This document shows positions 1 through 9,373 of a DNA stretch of 64,000 nucleotides, piece after piece. The position numbers and the translations under genes were made by a program. Origin of the DNA: Sulfurovum sp. XGS-02 (lineage in GTDB: Bacteria > Campylobacterota > Campylobacteria > Campylobacterales > Sulfurovaceae); assembly GCF_023213175.1 (NCBI RefSeq), contig NZ_CP093312.1:1364001-1428000 (forward strand). Direction: 5' to 3'. The stretch's first letter is position 1. The number at the start of each line of letters is the position of its first letter. The notes beneath the pieces are model-generated. The model saw only the letters and a list, made by a program, of their open reading frames with translations. It was not told where the DNA came from and made no database searches.

Positions 1-1818
1 ACTGTTCGTATCTGCATCTCTTGTAGCTACTCCTGCTGCAGAGAAGTAACCTTCCCTGTAAAGCCATTTATAGATATCTGCGGTGATAGGGCCTGCCGTA
101 CTACCGCCATGGCCTCCATGTTCCACCAATACTGTAACAATGTATTTAGGGTCTTCATACGGAGCATAGGTCGTGATCCAGGCATGGGAACGATGAAAAT
201 ATTCCAGCTCCTCCTCTTTTAAACGTTTTTGTGTCGATTGAGGGATAGAGGTGACTTGTGAAGTACCTGTCTTACCGGCAACAACGATAGGGAGTTTGCT
301 CATGGTTCTATAGGCCGTTCCACGTCGTACATTACATACATCATACATCCCTTTTCTGATCTCGTTCAAATAGTAGGTGTTAAACTTCAAAGGCTTCAAT
401 TCAGGCTCGATCCTCTTGCCATCCACTTCCTTTGCAATAAACGGCTTTACAAGTGATCCTGTAGCGATCAAGCCTGTATAACGTGCCACCTGCAAAGGTG
501 TTACCAAGTCATACCCCTGTCCTATGGATGAGATCACTGTCTCACCCATATACCAAGGCTGTTTATAGCGTTTCATCTTCCATGCCTTGTCCGGCATGAC
601 TCCAGAATATTCACGCGGTAGATCTACACCTGTTTTTACCCCCAGCCCAAAAGTACGAATATACTTGGCCATCGCATCGATCCCTACTTTTAAGCTTTTA
701 TTGTAAAAATAGACATCACAACTCTCTCGTATCGCTTTTCTTAGATCGACCTTGCCATGTCCCCATCGTGACCAGCACCTGAACTTATGCTTACTGGTAC
801 CCAGTGTAATATGTCCACCACAATATTCTTCTGCACCAAGAGAATTAGGCAATGCTTTGGAAAAAGCCAAGGCCATACCCATTTTGATCGTTGAACCAGG
901 AGGATAGGTTCCATGAATAAATTTGTTCGTAAAAGGATAGTTGACATCCTCCTGCAGTGCTTTCCACTCTTTAGAGCTGATACCGCCTACAAAAAGATTA
1001 GGGTCATATGAAGGGTAGCTGACCGCTGCCAAGACCTCACCGTTGGTACGCATAACCACTGCAACACCCGTATCCTCACCAAAACGCTCATAGATCATTT
1101 TTTGGAGCTCTATGTCTATATTCAGCTGTATATTCTTGTTGTCTTTCGGGAGTTCCTTCTCGAGTACCTCTATGGCTTTGTTGGTTGCCGTTACTTTACT
1201 GATCTCATAGCCCAGTTCACCTTCGAGCACTTTATTATAATAGCGTTCCAGGCCACTTTTTCCTATCTTTCCGACTTCATTGGCTACGGGGTCTTTTTCA
1301 TTTTCTTTTTGATTGGACCTTCCCGTGTAGCCAACTATATGTGCGGCATACTTTCCATAAGGATAGTAACGTTTCGTTTCTGCTTCTATTTTAATATTCT
1401 CTATGAGACTCAGCTTTGGATAAGCACCCATCATATCTGCATAGTGTATAAAATCAACAACCTTGATATACTTATGGTTGTAAGGTGAATTGTGTTTTTT
1501 ATAGACTTTCAACATCACTGTTTTATTGAGGTCAGGAAACGTTTCAAGCAGTTGTGCGATGACATTTTCGAGCTGATGGTTCTTCACTTTCAAGTGTGGG
1601 GCAATAGAGAGTGAAAATCCGATCTGGTTCATCGCCAGCAGATTTCCGCGGACATCTGTTATCTCGCCTCTAACGGGTTTGATAAATTGTTTTCTCTCTA
1701 TATTCTCTTTTGCCAACCCCTCGTAGTAGAAATTGGATTTGATACTGACATGATAGAGTCGTGTGATCATCACACCCCAGAAGATAAGGAAAACTAAAAC
1801 AATAAACTTATATCTCAT
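1..1818 (-). CDS. mrdA: Penicillin-binding protein 2 (peptidoglycan transpeptidase), C-terminus cut by window edge
   Basis: Class B PBP that cross-links peptidoglycan during lateral wall elongation, with RodA and the Mre proteins. The frame is open from an ATG at 1818 to base 1, giving 606 residues, so only a short C-terminal piece is missing. One N-terminal membrane anchor (about residues 4-22) is followed by the PBP dimerisation region and the transpeptidase domain. The active-site motifs are visible: STIK near residue 309 (acyl-ester serine), SCD near 366 and KTG near 516. The SxD form of the second motif is known from PBP2 enzymes. The start codon overlaps the stop of the upstream mreD-like gene by ATGA, which indicates translational coupling. 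The enzyme type is secure. Confidence 0.95.
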   Translation of the reverse strand, partial: MRYKFIVLVFLIFWGVMITRLYHVSIKSNFYYEGLAKENIERKQFIKPVRGEITDVRGNLLAMNQIGFSLSIAPHLKVKNHQLENVIAQLLETFPDLNKTVMLKVYKKHNSPYNHKYIKVVDFIHYADMMGAYPKLSLIENIKIEAETKRYYPYGKYAAHIVGYTGRSNQKENEKDPVANEVGKIGKSGLERYYNKVLEGELGYEISKVTATNKAIEVLEKELPKDNKNIQLNIDIELQKMIYERFGEDTGVAVVMRTNGEVLAAVSYPSYDPNLFVGGISSKEWKALQEDVNYPFTNKFIHGTYPPGSTIKMGMALAFSKALPNSLGAEEYCGGHITLGTSKHKFRCWSRWGHGKVDLRKAIRESCDVYFYNKSLKVGIDAMAKYIRTFGLGVKTGVDLPREYSGVMPDKAWKMKRYKQPWYMGETVISSIGQGYDLVTPLQVARYTGLIATGSLVKPFIAKEVDGKRIEPELKPLKFNTYYLNEIRKGMYDVCNVRRGTAYRTMSKLPIVVAGKTGTSQVTSIPQSTQKRLKEEELEYFHRSHAWITTYAPYEDPKYIVTVLVEHGGHGGSTAGPITADIYKWLYREGYFSAAGVATRDADTNS

Positions 1819-2273
1819 AGGATTACCACCACTAACATATCAACGATAAGGGTATAGAGAAGGATCTCATCGAGGATAATACTCTGGGTCTGAAAGATAA
1901 AATCATAGGTGAATAGGCATCCCAGATACATAAGATCTAACAAAAGTACACTTAGAAGTGCTCTACATATGATACATCTTCTGAAATGCTTTAAAGAGGG
2001 ATAGAGCAGCACGTAGAAGAGCAAAGAAGAGATCACTGTAAGAAAAATCGGCAACGAGAGATTGACCTCCAAATTCACCATATAGACGATAGAAAGTAAA
2101 ATAAAGAGTGTTTTTTCTCTCTCTAATCCCTGTACCAGCATATACCCCATGGCCCCTATCAAGAGGGGTAAAAACACATAGATAGAGATAAGCATAGGAT
2201 AAAAAAAGATAAAGGTAGCGGAAAACAACCAAAAGAACAGGCCATGCTGGGCTTGTGTTACATGATCCATCAA
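1815..2273 (-). CDS. MreD-like integral membrane protein
   Basis: A 152-residue, very hydrophobic protein with about four or five predicted membrane segments and few charged residues. Its place directly upstream of the PBP2 gene, with a 4-base overlap, matches mreD, whose product is a membrane part of the elongation machinery. MreD sequences diverge strongly, so the call rests on size, topology and position rather than on a motif. C. jejuni, as I recall, has a similar hypothetical membrane gene here. No mreB or mreC is present beside it, which fits Campylobacterota, where these lie elsewhere. Confidence 0.6.
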   Translation of the reverse strand: MMDHVTQAQHGLFFWLFSATFIFFYPMLISIYVFLPLLIGAMGYMLVQGLEREKTLFILLSIVYMVNLEVNLSLPIFLTVISSLLFYVLLYPSLKHFRRCIICRALLSVLLLDLMYLGCLFTYDFIFQTQSIILDEILLYTLIVDMLVVVIL

Positions 2274-2283
2274 AAAACCCAGA

Positions 2284-2748
2284 TTACGCTAATTTGTAGA
2301 CCAATGCTACTTCATTACAGATAGGGAAGTGGATACACTTGATACAATCCGCCCAGATCTTATGTTCAGGTATCACCTCTTTATCGATCTCTTTAAAGTT
2401 TAATTTTAAAAAGAACTGAGGAAGATAGGTTAAGACCAGTACATCCTCTTCTACACCGATATTTTTTGCTTCTTCCAGTGTAAACTGTACCATTCTTTGA
2501 CCTACATTTTGTCCACGGTAGCCTTCGTCTACGATAAGGCTTCGGATCTCAGCCAATCTTCTTGAGTGTATATGCAGGGCTGTATACCCAACAAGTTTGT
2601 CACCGTCTTTTGCCAGGACATAAGAGCGTATATTGGTTGCGACTTCATCTTCTGTTCGATTCAGGATGATCCCGTCCTTTACTTCGGGTGCAACCAATGC
2701 CTGCATTGCAGGAATATCACTCAGTTTTGCTTTAACAAGTTCGATCAC
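2284..2748 (-). CDS. GNAT-family N-acetyltransferase, short ArgA-like (N-acetylglutamate synthase type)
   Basis: A 154-residue single-domain GNAT acetyltransferase that would transfer acetyl from acetyl-CoA to an amino group. The central strand followed by YRGQNVGQRM (about residues 77-86) is the acetyl-CoA pyrophosphate-binding motif A (Q/RxxGxG/A type). The C-terminal part contains WADCIKCIHFPICNE, a cysteine pattern I associate with stand-alone ArgA-type N-acetylglutamate synthases, which would place it in arginine biosynthesis. The start overlaps the stop of ysxC by 4 bases. The fold is certain; the substrate is inferred. Confidence 0.8.
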   Translation of the reverse strand: MIELVKAKLSDIPAMQALVAPEVKDGIILNRTEDEVATNIRSYVLAKDGDKLVGYTALHIHSRRLAEIRSLIVDEGYRGQNVGQRMVQFTLEEAKNIGVEEDVLVLTYLPQFFLKLNFKEIDKEVIPEHKIWADCIKCIHFPICNEVALVYKLA

Positions 2749-3401
2749 TCTTTTTCCTCATTCTCTTGGACTGTATCATTCTTACTTTTAGCTTCGTTAC
2801 CGACACCGAAAATCGTTTCCAGTATCATTTGATGTACCCTGTCATGGCCGTTCTTCTTCAGGTTTGAGAGCGTAATAGAACCCGGGAAGTCTCTTTTAAG
2901 CTTTGCTCTCTCTTTTTGATTGAGTTTATCGATCTTTGTAAATACTGTCAGGTATTTCTGATCCGGACGAATAAATTCAGAGATATACGCTTCCACATCA
3001 TCATCGATCTTGGCATGCGGATGGCGGGCATCACGAAGATGGATAAAAAGACGTATAGAGACACGATGCTGAATAAATTCAACAAGGTTCTTCTGCCACA
3101 CTTCTTTCAAAGATTTAGAGACCTTTGCATACCCAAATCCGGGCAAATCCACAAAACGTACAGGGTAACTCTCGTCATTATACAAATATCTCGTTTCAAA
3201 AAAGTTGATCAGTTGTGTTTTTCCCGGCGTAGCTGAACTTTTGGCCAGATTCTTTCTTTGTGTTAATGAATTCAGTGTGGAACTTTTCCCTACATTGGAA
3301 CGTCCTAAAAAAACCACTTCGCTCATATCTTCAGGTAAAGAATCCGCAATACTCTGCGCAGACTTGATAAATGCCGCTTCTACTACTCGGGGTATACTCA
3401 C
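2745..3401 (-). CDS. ysxC: Ribosome biogenesis GTPase YsxC/EngB
   Basis: TRAFAC-class GTPase needed for maturation of the large ribosomal subunit. Of its 218 residues, GRSNVGKSS at about 33-41 is the P-loop (G1), DLPGFGYA is G3 (DxPG) and TKID is G4 (N/TKxD). The C-terminal tail past about residue 198 is highly charged and probably disordered. The gene is coupled to both neighbours: its start overlaps the lptA stop by ATGA and its stop overlaps the acetyltransferase start. C. jejuni has engB in the same place next to its lptA homologue, which supports orthology. Confidence 0.95.
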   Translation of the reverse strand: MSIPRVVEAAFIKSAQSIADSLPEDMSEVVFLGRSNVGKSSTLNSLTQRKNLAKSSATPGKTQLINFFETRYLYNDESYPVRFVDLPGFGYAKVSKSLKEVWQKNLVEFIQHRVSIRLFIHLRDARHPHAKIDDDVEAYISEFIRPDQKYLTVFTKIDKLNQKERAKLKRDFPGSITLSNLKKNGHDRVHQMILETIFGVGNEAKSKNDTVQENEEKE

Positions 3402-3862
3402 TGTTTGTCCTTCATCTCAAAAATAAACTTCGCAGGCTTTTTACGGTTACCTTTCACATCTACACTTCCTGTAGACATATCAAGAGTGATCTTATCACCA
3501 TTGAGATGACTACTCTTAACCAGGTCGTTCAAAATTGCTTTACCGATCAACACATAAAGTGATTTCATAATATTGTACTCCACTTTATCTGCACTTCCTT
3601 TGAAATGTTTTTCATCCTTTTTAAACTCAAATTTGACGGATCCCATGGCTTCATATTTTTTTGTTTCATTATTGTCATCAAAGTAGACGATAACCCTGTC
3701 AGCATGTATCCAGTCATCCCCTTTTTTTATCTTTGCATTGCCTATGAAGTGTACCTCTTTCTTGAGCTCCTCTGCCTCCATAGATGTAGAAGTGATCTCT
3801 ACCTTTTCAGCAAAAAGTGCCTGTGTGAGCATCACCAAAAGTATTATTTTCAAAACATGCAT
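3398..3862 (-). CDS. lptA: LptA-like periplasmic LPS transport protein (OstA N-terminal domain)
   Basis: Periplasmic bridge protein that carries lipopolysaccharide from the LptBFGC inner-membrane complex to LptD. I chose the ATG at 3862 because AGGGA lies just upstream and the product then begins with a clean signal peptide ending near AEK. The frame stays open upstream to an ATG at 3970, but that start would bury the signal peptide and overlap lptC. The product is 154 residues. The OstA/LptA beta-jellyroll pattern follows the signal, with alternating hydrophobic strands and a GNAKIKKGDDWIHAD stretch typical of the family. It sits 40 bases after lptC, as expected for the pathway. Confidence 0.88.
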   Translation of the reverse strand: MHVLKIILLVMLTQALFAEKVEITSTSMEAEELKKEVHFIGNAKIKKGDDWIHADRVIVYFDDNNETKKYEAMGSVKFEFKKDEKHFKGSADKVEYNIMKSLYVLIGKAILNDLVKSSHLNGDKITLDMSTGSVDVKGNRKKPAKFIFEMKDKQ

Positions 3863-3902
3863 CGCGTCCCTTTGTGACCTAGTTAAATATTGTACCACGA
3901 TA

Positions 3903-4415
3903 TTACTTGTCAGGGGTATAAAATACTGTATCAACAGTCTGACCGGTAGCCTTTTTCTGGCGAGTATCATACTCCAAACTTTTTCCTTTGATCATATTTT
4001 GACCCCTTACCGCGGTAAAAGGTTTTGTGATATTTAATATTTCGCTCTTTTTATCATAGGTGGCATGTTCCGTTTTATAGGTATAACCACCTTGTTCCTT
4101 CATGACCACATGACCCTCTAACTGAAGTATGTCACCTTCAAGTTTACCTTTGTCCGCAGAAAGTGACTCTATATTATCATCAAAATAGCGTATATTCTCT
4201 ACCCTCAATACACCCTTGTCTCTCGCACCGTATGTACCATATATACGACTGTTCATATTGTCAGTATCCACTTCCGTCAAAGTGGTACCCGTAAATTCAA
4301 GTTCTTTGGTAAATGCTTTAGTTGTTGCAGGTGCATTGCCTAATTTTAACATGAGGGTCCCGGCTATGATCCCGATGATCGCAATGGTCAATATGTATTC
4401 TAATTTTATTCCCAT
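3903..4415 (-). CDS. lptC: LptC-like LPS export protein
   Basis: A 170-residue bitopic inner-membrane protein. It has an uncleaved N-terminal segment (about residues 7-25) followed by a periplasmic LptC/OstA-like beta domain with the pattern YDKKSEILNI...KPFTAVRG. LptC takes LPS from LptFG and passes it to LptA. The start lies inside the 3' end of kdsC (10-base overlap) and lptA follows, so kdsC-lptC-lptA forms a late-LPS unit. LptC sequences are divergent; the call combines fold pattern and position. Confidence 0.85.
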   Translation of the reverse strand: MGIKLEYILTIAIIGIIAGTLMLKLGNAPATTKAFTKELEFTGTTLTEVDTDNMNSRIYGTYGARDKGVLRVENIRYFDDNIESLSADKGKLEGDILQLEGHVVMKEQGGYTYKTEHATYDKKSEILNITKPFTAVRGQNMIKGKSLEYDTRQKKATGQTVDTVFYTPDK

Positions 4416-4903
4416 AGCTCCAGATACTTCTTCTCAAGACCTTCTTTGACGATGAGATATTCTATCATTTCACGTACTGCACCATCCCCGCCTCTTTTGG
4501 AAAGTACTACAGTAGCGATCTTATCTACATACGCACTTGCATCTCTTGGTACGAATGAAATTTGAGCTGCTTTCAACATTGGCAGGTCATTCAGGTCATC
4601 TCCTATGGCTGCTACATTTTCCATGGTGAGGTCAAGCTTTTCAAGAAGCGATTCCAACACTTCTTTTTTATTGTCAATACCCTGATAGAAGTGTTCTATA
4701 TGCAGCTCTTTTGCACGACGTGCAACGATCTTTGAAGATCTTCCCGTAATGATGGCTACCTGTTTTCCAAGTCTTCTCCATGATGATATAGCCAACCCAT
4801 CTTTCACATTAAAAGACTTGATCTCATCACCGTGTTCACTGTAAGTGATATGACTGTCCGTCATAGTACCGTCTACATCAAGTACGATCAATTCAATACT
4901 CAC
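4406..4903 (-). CDS. kdsC: 3-deoxy-D-manno-octulosonate 8-phosphate phosphatase (HAD superfamily)
   Basis: Dephosphorylates Kdo-8-phosphate to Kdo, an inner-core LPS sugar. This 165-residue HAD subclass C0 protein lacks a cap domain, as KdsC does, and works as a tetramer in characterised relatives. Motif I is DVDGTMTD, with nucleophile Asp9 and acid/base Asp11. Motif II is the threonine in AIITGRSS. A lysine near KKEVL and GDDLNDLPM supply motifs III and IV for magnesium binding. The start overlaps the stop of hisB by 4 bases and its 3' end overlaps lptC by 10. Confidence 0.93.
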   Translation of the reverse strand: MSIELIVLDVDGTMTDSHITYSEHGDEIKSFNVKDGLAISSWRRLGKQVAIITGRSSKIVARRAKELHIEHFYQGIDNKKEVLESLLEKLDLTMENVAAIGDDLNDLPMLKAAQISFVPRDASAYVDKIATVVLSKRGGDGAVREMIEYLIVKEGLEKKYLELWE

Positions 4904-5472
4904 AGTACACCCTTTGTACTTGGAATACCGGCATTCTCATTCACCGCTACCGCCCTTCGAAGCGCTACGGCAAGTGCTTTAAATGCAGCCTCTATGATGT
5001 GGTGTTTGTTTTTACCACGGTTATAGATCAGATGAAGTGTCAAAGGAAGATTGAATGCAAACGCTTTAAAGAACTCTTCTACGAGTTCCACATCAAAGTT
5101 CCCTACTTTACCGCCGATAGGAAGTTCAAATACAAGATACCCTCGGTTGGATAGATCGATATCACAGGTCACACTTGCTTCATCCATGACCACGGTTGCA
5201 TTACCAAAACGCTCTATGCTCTGTACAGGGTAGATGGCTTTTTTAAGTGCCTGACCTATGACGATACCTACATCCTCAACCGTATGGTGGTCATCTATAT
5301 GGGTATCACCCGTACATTGTACTTCCATATCGATATGTGCATGTTTTGTAAATGCTTCGAGCATATGGTCGTAAAAACCTACACCGGTGTTTATTTTGGC
5401 TTTTCCCGAACCATAAAGGTTGAGTTTGACTGAAATCTGTGTCTCTTTGGTTTCTCTTGTTACTTCTATCAT
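4900..5472 (-). CDS. hisB: Imidazoleglycerol-phosphate dehydratase
   Basis: Catalyses the sixth step of histidine synthesis, from imidazole-glycerol phosphate to imidazole-acetol phosphate. It is a monofunctional HisB of 190 residues, without the phosphatase domain fused in enterobacteria. The metal-binding histidine motifs are visible: FYDHMLEAFTKHAHID, DDHHTVEDVG and, in the second half, KNKHHIIEAAFKALA. It is the only his gene here, inserted between rlpA and kdsC, with its stop overlapping the kdsC start. Its presence in an LPS/cell-wall operon reflects scattered his genes rather than a related role. Confidence 0.96.
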   Translation of the reverse strand: MIEVTRETKETQISVKLNLYGSGKAKINTGVGFYDHMLEAFTKHAHIDMEVQCTGDTHIDDHHTVEDVGIVIGQALKKAIYPVQSIERFGNATVVMDEASVTCDIDLSNRGYLVFELPIGGKVGNFDVELVEEFFKAFAFNLPLTLHLIYNRGKNKHHIIEAAFKALAVALRRAVAVNENAGIPSTKGVL

Positions 5473-5496
5473 CTTTTTTCTTTCTTCCTACATTGA

Positions 5497-6279
5497 TTAA
5501 TTTCTTACGATAAATGCACCCTCTAGGTCATGATGAGCCTTGAAGTCCCTCGCTTCATCTTCAGACCTGTATCCCATAAGCCATACACGGTAGAGGGGTG
5601 CGCCATCTATATCGTTAAAACGTCTTATGATCGTATTATAGCGTCTATATAGGGCGCTATATTTTCTTTGATAGATTTTAGCACCTTCATGAAGCCTGAA
5701 TGCCCCTACCTGTACACCAAAATTAGAGAGTACGATACGTTTTTGGGTATGCTCTCTTTTCTGTCTGGCGATCGCAGCGGCTGACTCGACCTTTCCTGCA
5801 AATCCGACTACTTCCAGAGATACTTTTGCGATCCCCATTTTATCAAGTCCTATTTCTTTACCCGCAGTATAACTACAGTCAATGACACGTCCTCTCACAA
5901 AAGGTCCCCTATCATTGATACGTACGATCGTGCTTTTACCGTTTTGAAGGTTCTTTACTTTTACCATCGTATCCATAGGCCATGTTTTGTGTGCTGCAGT
6001 TCTTGCATGCATATTATAGACTTCACCGTTACTTGTCTGTTTACCATGGAAGTTAGGTCCATACCAGCTTGAGATGCCATGCATCACCTGTCCTACTTCC
6101 ACATACGTCGGATTGTAACGTTTGCCCAATACCTTATATGAGCGCATGGTAGCTTTATGTCTGGCTGCACTTGTATATTTTGTGGCCTTAGCATCTCTAG
6201 GTTCCGGTCCACACCCTGTAATAAGGGTGCTAACCCCCAAAATAACGATCAATAATATTGGGGATGTAAGTCTCTTCAT
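5497..6279 (-). CDS. rlpA: RlpA-like septal-ring lytic transglycosylase lipoprotein with SPOR domain
   Basis: An enzyme that cleaves denuded peptidoglycan glycan strands at the septum. The ATG at 6279 has GAGG just upstream and gives 260 residues; an in-frame ATG at 6297 lacks this. A lipobox (ITGC, near residue 23) predicts a lipoprotein. The double-psi beta-barrel follows with GISSWYGPNFHGKQTSNGE and ARTAAHKTWPM, then RINDRGPF containing the catalytic-type Asp. The last 70 or so residues (VQVGAFR...) form a SPOR domain that binds denuded glycan. C. jejuni has rlpA at the same place beside a soluble lytic transglycosylase gene. Confidence 0.93.
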   Translation of the reverse strand: MKRLTSPILLIVILGVSTLITGCGPEPRDAKATKYTSAARHKATMRSYKVLGKRYNPTYVEVGQVMHGISSWYGPNFHGKQTSNGEVYNMHARTAAHKTWPMDTMVKVKNLQNGKSTIVRINDRGPFVRGRVIDCSYTAGKEIGLDKMGIAKVSLEVVGFAGKVESAAAIARQKREHTQKRIVLSNFGVQVGAFRLHEGAKIYQRKYSALYRRYNTIIRRFNDIDGAPLYRVWLMGYRSEDEARDFKAHHDLEGAFIVRN

Positions 6280-6350
6280 ACTACCTCGGAAATGCATTTA
6301 TATTCAGGTAGGTATTATCACTTTATTTGACTTTGTTTTTGCTTGATAGT

Positions 6351-8225
6351 CTAAGAGTTACAATGCGCTTTGATGATCATTTTTAACGCTTCTATATCCA
6401 GTGGCTTCACGGCATAATCATCCATACCTTCAGCCATATACTTCTCTTTCTCTCCAGCAGAAGTATTCGCAGTGAGCGCAATGATAGGAACATGTTTCAA
6501 CTGCTCTTTGGTTTCGTGTTCCAAAATATGCTTACAGGCTTCGACACCGTCCATGATAGGCATTTCAATATCCATAAATATAATGTCATAGTCATTTTTT
6601 GTAGCCATATCCACAGCATCTTTTCCGTCATTCACTACAGTCACTTCCAGACCAAGATTCTCCAAAATGATCTTTATGAGTTTACAGTTTATCTTATTAT
6701 CATCTGCTACAAGCGCATGGAGTCCTTGAAACTGTTCGGTATTTTCTACTGTATCAGAGGTGAGTATCTTCTCTTTCTTATGCTCACTTGCGTTGGTTAA
6801 GATCCTGATCGTTTTTGCCAGGCTTATAGGTGTTAGGACCACATCGGTAAAATGATGTTGTTGGGGATTGACACGCGCCCTTAAACTACCATTGGTCAAA
6901 AGTACAGATTTGCACTCCAGCGCAGCACACTGTTCCAACTCTCCCGGCAGCCTCGCATAGTGATGATCAAATATCATAATATCAGGTAAAGTCAGAGGGG
7001 TCTCTGACTCAAATAGCTCTTCATAATAGTAGAAAGAAAACCTTGCACCAAGGTGTTCTATATAGGTTTGAAGATTGATATCCAACTGGCGGTTGATACT
7101 CTTGACAGGCAGTGCAAGACCTACAGAGAGATTGGAAAAGTCTGTATATACACTAGGTTCATGGTCTTTGTTTTTTTCTAATGGAAGCGTAAAGAAGAAG
7201 GTGGTTCCTTCATTTTCTTTACTTTCAACTTCAAGTTCTCCCCCCATAAGCTGGACCATCTTACGCGAGATAGTGAGTCCGAGTCCTGTACCTCCGTATT
7301 TTCGGCTTGTACCTGCCGTTGCCTGTCCATAGGCTTCAAAAATGGTCTTTTGTTGCGCTTCACTCAGTCCGATACCATTGTCACTCACAGAAAACTTTAA
7401 TCCTGTGTGATCTTTGTCGCTACTTACCCCTTCAACAAAAAGGTTGATCTTGCCGTAAGCATCCGTAAATTTAATGGCATTCCCTATAAGGTTTGTCAAT
7501 ATTTGAGAAAGTTTCGTAGGATCGCCGATCACATAAGGCGATAGAGTCGGATCGACCAATACCCCGAACTCAATGTCCTTTTGATCAGCCATTTGTGCAA
7601 AAGATGCTACGGTCAGATCGATGGTCTCGAATAGATGAAACGGGATAGATTCGATCTCCATTTTTTCTGCATTCATTTTCGAAAGGTCCAAAACATCATT
7701 CACAATAGAGATAAGATTATTTGATGAATTTTCGATCAAAGAGATGAACTCCTTCTGGTCTTCTGTACTTTCCATCTCTTTTAGAAGTTTTGTAAAACCC
7801 AGAATTCCGTTGAGCGGTGTACGAATTTCGTGAGACATGGTAGATAGGAATTGACTTTTTGCCTCTGCCTCCTCTTTGATCTCTTTTCCTTTTTCCTCTA
7901 AAAGGATAAAAAGGTGTGCAATATAGTTGTAGACTTCTTCTCTTTGTTTTGTAATGACCCCTTTCTCAATATCTGCCAAATGATCGATACTGTCCAACAC
8001 GGAGACCAGTGCCCTGGTCTCTCTTTCTTCTCTGCGATGATCAAACCATACATATATCAGGGACAAGAGACTCAACACTACGATCACCAATAAAGAGACA
8101 AAAAGCCCTGTATCGGAAGGATCGATCCTTTTCCATTCTCTATAACTCCAGTAACTACTAAGCATCAACAAAAAAATAAGAGGAGCGCTACGGACAGATA
8201 TATCTAGCAGATTTTTTTTCATCAT
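6351..8225 (-). CDS. Membrane hybrid histidine kinase with two receiver-type domains
   Basis: A 624-residue sensor kinase. Two membrane segments (about 12-28 and 41-60) enclose only a short periplasmic loop, so there is no obvious extracytoplasmic sensor domain. A coiled-coil linker leads to HisKA with phosphoacceptor His132 in SHEIRTPLNG, then HATPase_c with N, DNGIGLS and GGTGLGL boxes. A degenerate receiver-like segment (about 370-470) lacks a clear acceptor motif. The C-terminal receiver has acidic DD, acceptor Asp552 in MDIEMP, and KP. No HPt domain is present, which makes the separate HPt protein at 10265-10882 a likely relay partner. Signal and output are unknown. Confidence 0.93.
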   Translation of the reverse strand: MMKKNLLDISVRSAPLIFLLMLSSYWSYREWKRIDPSDTGLFVSLLVIVVLSLLSLIYVWFDHRREERETRALVSVLDSIDHLADIEKGVITKQREEVYNYIAHLFILLEEKGKEIKEEAEAKSQFLSTMSHEIRTPLNGILGFTKLLKEMESTEDQKEFISLIENSSNNLISIVNDVLDLSKMNAEKMEIESIPFHLFETIDLTVASFAQMADQKDIEFGVLVDPTLSPYVIGDPTKLSQILTNLIGNAIKFTDAYGKINLFVEGVSSDKDHTGLKFSVSDNGIGLSEAQQKTIFEAYGQATAGTSRKYGGTGLGLTISRKMVQLMGGELEVESKENEGTTFFFTLPLEKNKDHEPSVYTDFSNLSVGLALPVKSINRQLDINLQTYIEHLGARFSFYYYEELFESETPLTLPDIMIFDHHYARLPGELEQCAALECKSVLLTNGSLRARVNPQQHHFTDVVLTPISLAKTIRILTNASEHKKEKILTSDTVENTEQFQGLHALVADDNKINCKLIKIILENLGLEVTVVNDGKDAVDMATKNDYDIIFMDIEMPIMDGVEACKHILEHETKEQLKHVPIIALTANTSAGEKEKYMAEGMDDYAVKPLDIEALKMIIKAHCNS

Positions 8226-8264
8226 TCTTTCCCTTTTATCACTCTAAAAAAATATAATAAATTC

Positions 8265-9368
8265 TTATTTTATTATTTTATCAAATGTTTTCTTGTTTAC
8301 GGGAATCACTAACAAACTATCTAAAACAAGAAAGTCATTTTTTAAATGATTAGAGGTGATGATCTCCTCTGTATCTACATCATATAATTTGGCAATACTC
8401 TCTACGGTTTCTCCCAGAGCAACAGTGTGAGAGACCATATGTGACCTGAAGACCTTCTTTTTATCCTGTAACTGATAACGCAAGTAAAAGGCATACACTT
8501 TTTCTATAGGAATCGTAATCTTATACGTGGTCCTCCCTTGAGGTACTCTGCCATCTTTGAAACTTTTGTTCAGACTTAAAAGTTTCTCTTCTTTCATTTT
8601 CAATAATGTTGCAATCTTTTGGAGTGATATCCCGGCAGCTACATTGACCTCTATAAGAGCATTTTCCAGCTTCTCATCTGTGCCATTACCAAAGTCTAAA
8701 GTCTCATTTTCACCTATCATGGCAAGAAGAAGGATCTTTTTCATATACTGGCGTGTTTCACGAGGCAGATATTTCAAATCTTCATTCATCAACACACTTA
8801 AATCATCTGTCCCCGCACGTTTAATTGCCCTGCTGACACAACCTTCTCCACAATTATAGGCCATAGCGGACAGATACCATTTTCCAAACTCTTTATAGAG
8901 TCTATTAAGATAGTTAATGGCTGCAGATGTTGCACTCACCGTATCGCACCGTTCATCATAGCCATGGTATACAGTAAGATTATACTCTTTGGCCGTTGCA
9001 GGCATGAACTGCCATAGACCTACCGCTTTTTTGGGAGAAACGGCATCTGTGGAAAACCCCGATTCCACCATAGAGAGATAGATAAAAAGGTCACTCACAC
9101 CATCTTCTACAAGCAGTCCCTGCATCGTGGGTAATATCTCTTTGCCTCGAAGTAAGGAGTCTCTGTAAAATAATCGCAACTTTTTTTCATGCTTTGAAAC
9201 AAAAGAGATAAACGCTTCATTATAGAGATAAGACTCATCCACATCAAATTCATGAAACACATATGTATAACTTGGGTACTTATCTGCCAATGGGACTCCA
9301 TAAACGGACCCTATGGAGAGTATGGTTAAAAATAAAATACGTTTAACATATCTTATTCCTCTATACAT
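8265..9368 (-). CDS. mltD: MltD-like membrane-bound lytic murein transglycosylase with LysM domain
   Basis: Cleaves the MurNAc-GlcNAc bond of peptidoglycan to give 1,6-anhydro products. It has 367 residues with an N-terminal signal sequence (about 9-25) without an obvious lipobox. The SLT domain has catalytic Glu102 in MVESGF, followed by AVGLWQFMPATA and the MAYNCGEG motif. A LysM-like peptidoglycan-binding repeat lies near residues 310-355 (HTVALGETVESIAKLYDV). It belongs to the tatD-mltD-kinase-rlpA run. The family is certain; MltD rather than another SLT type is based on the LysM architecture. Confidence 0.9.
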   Translation of the reverse strand: MYRGIRYVKRILFLTILSIGSVYGVPLADKYPSYTYVFHEFDVDESYLYNEAFISFVSKHEKKLRLFYRDSLLRGKEILPTMQGLLVEDGVSDLFIYLSMVESGFSTDAVSPKKAVGLWQFMPATAKEYNLTVYHGYDERCDTVSATSAAINYLNRLYKEFGKWYLSAMAYNCGEGCVSRAIKRAGTDDLSVLMNEDLKYLPRETRQYMKKILLLAMIGENETLDFGNGTDEKLENALIEVNVAAGISLQKIATLLKMKEEKLLSLNKSFKDGRVPQGRTTYKITIPIEKVYAFYLRYQLQDKKKVFRSHMVSHTVALGETVESIAKLYDVDTEEIITSNHLKNDFLVLDSLLVIPVNKKTFDKIIK

Positions 9369-9373
9369 CTGTA

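Noticed and set aside
1102-1488. Open frame of 128 codons on the plus strand
   Set aside because: It lies antisense inside the PBP2 gene, whose motifs are intact, and its hydrophobic composition is a by-product of the opposite frame.
3863-3970. Longer lptA start
   Set aside because: It would overlap the lptC 3' end and bury the signal peptide; the ATG at 3862 has AGGGA.
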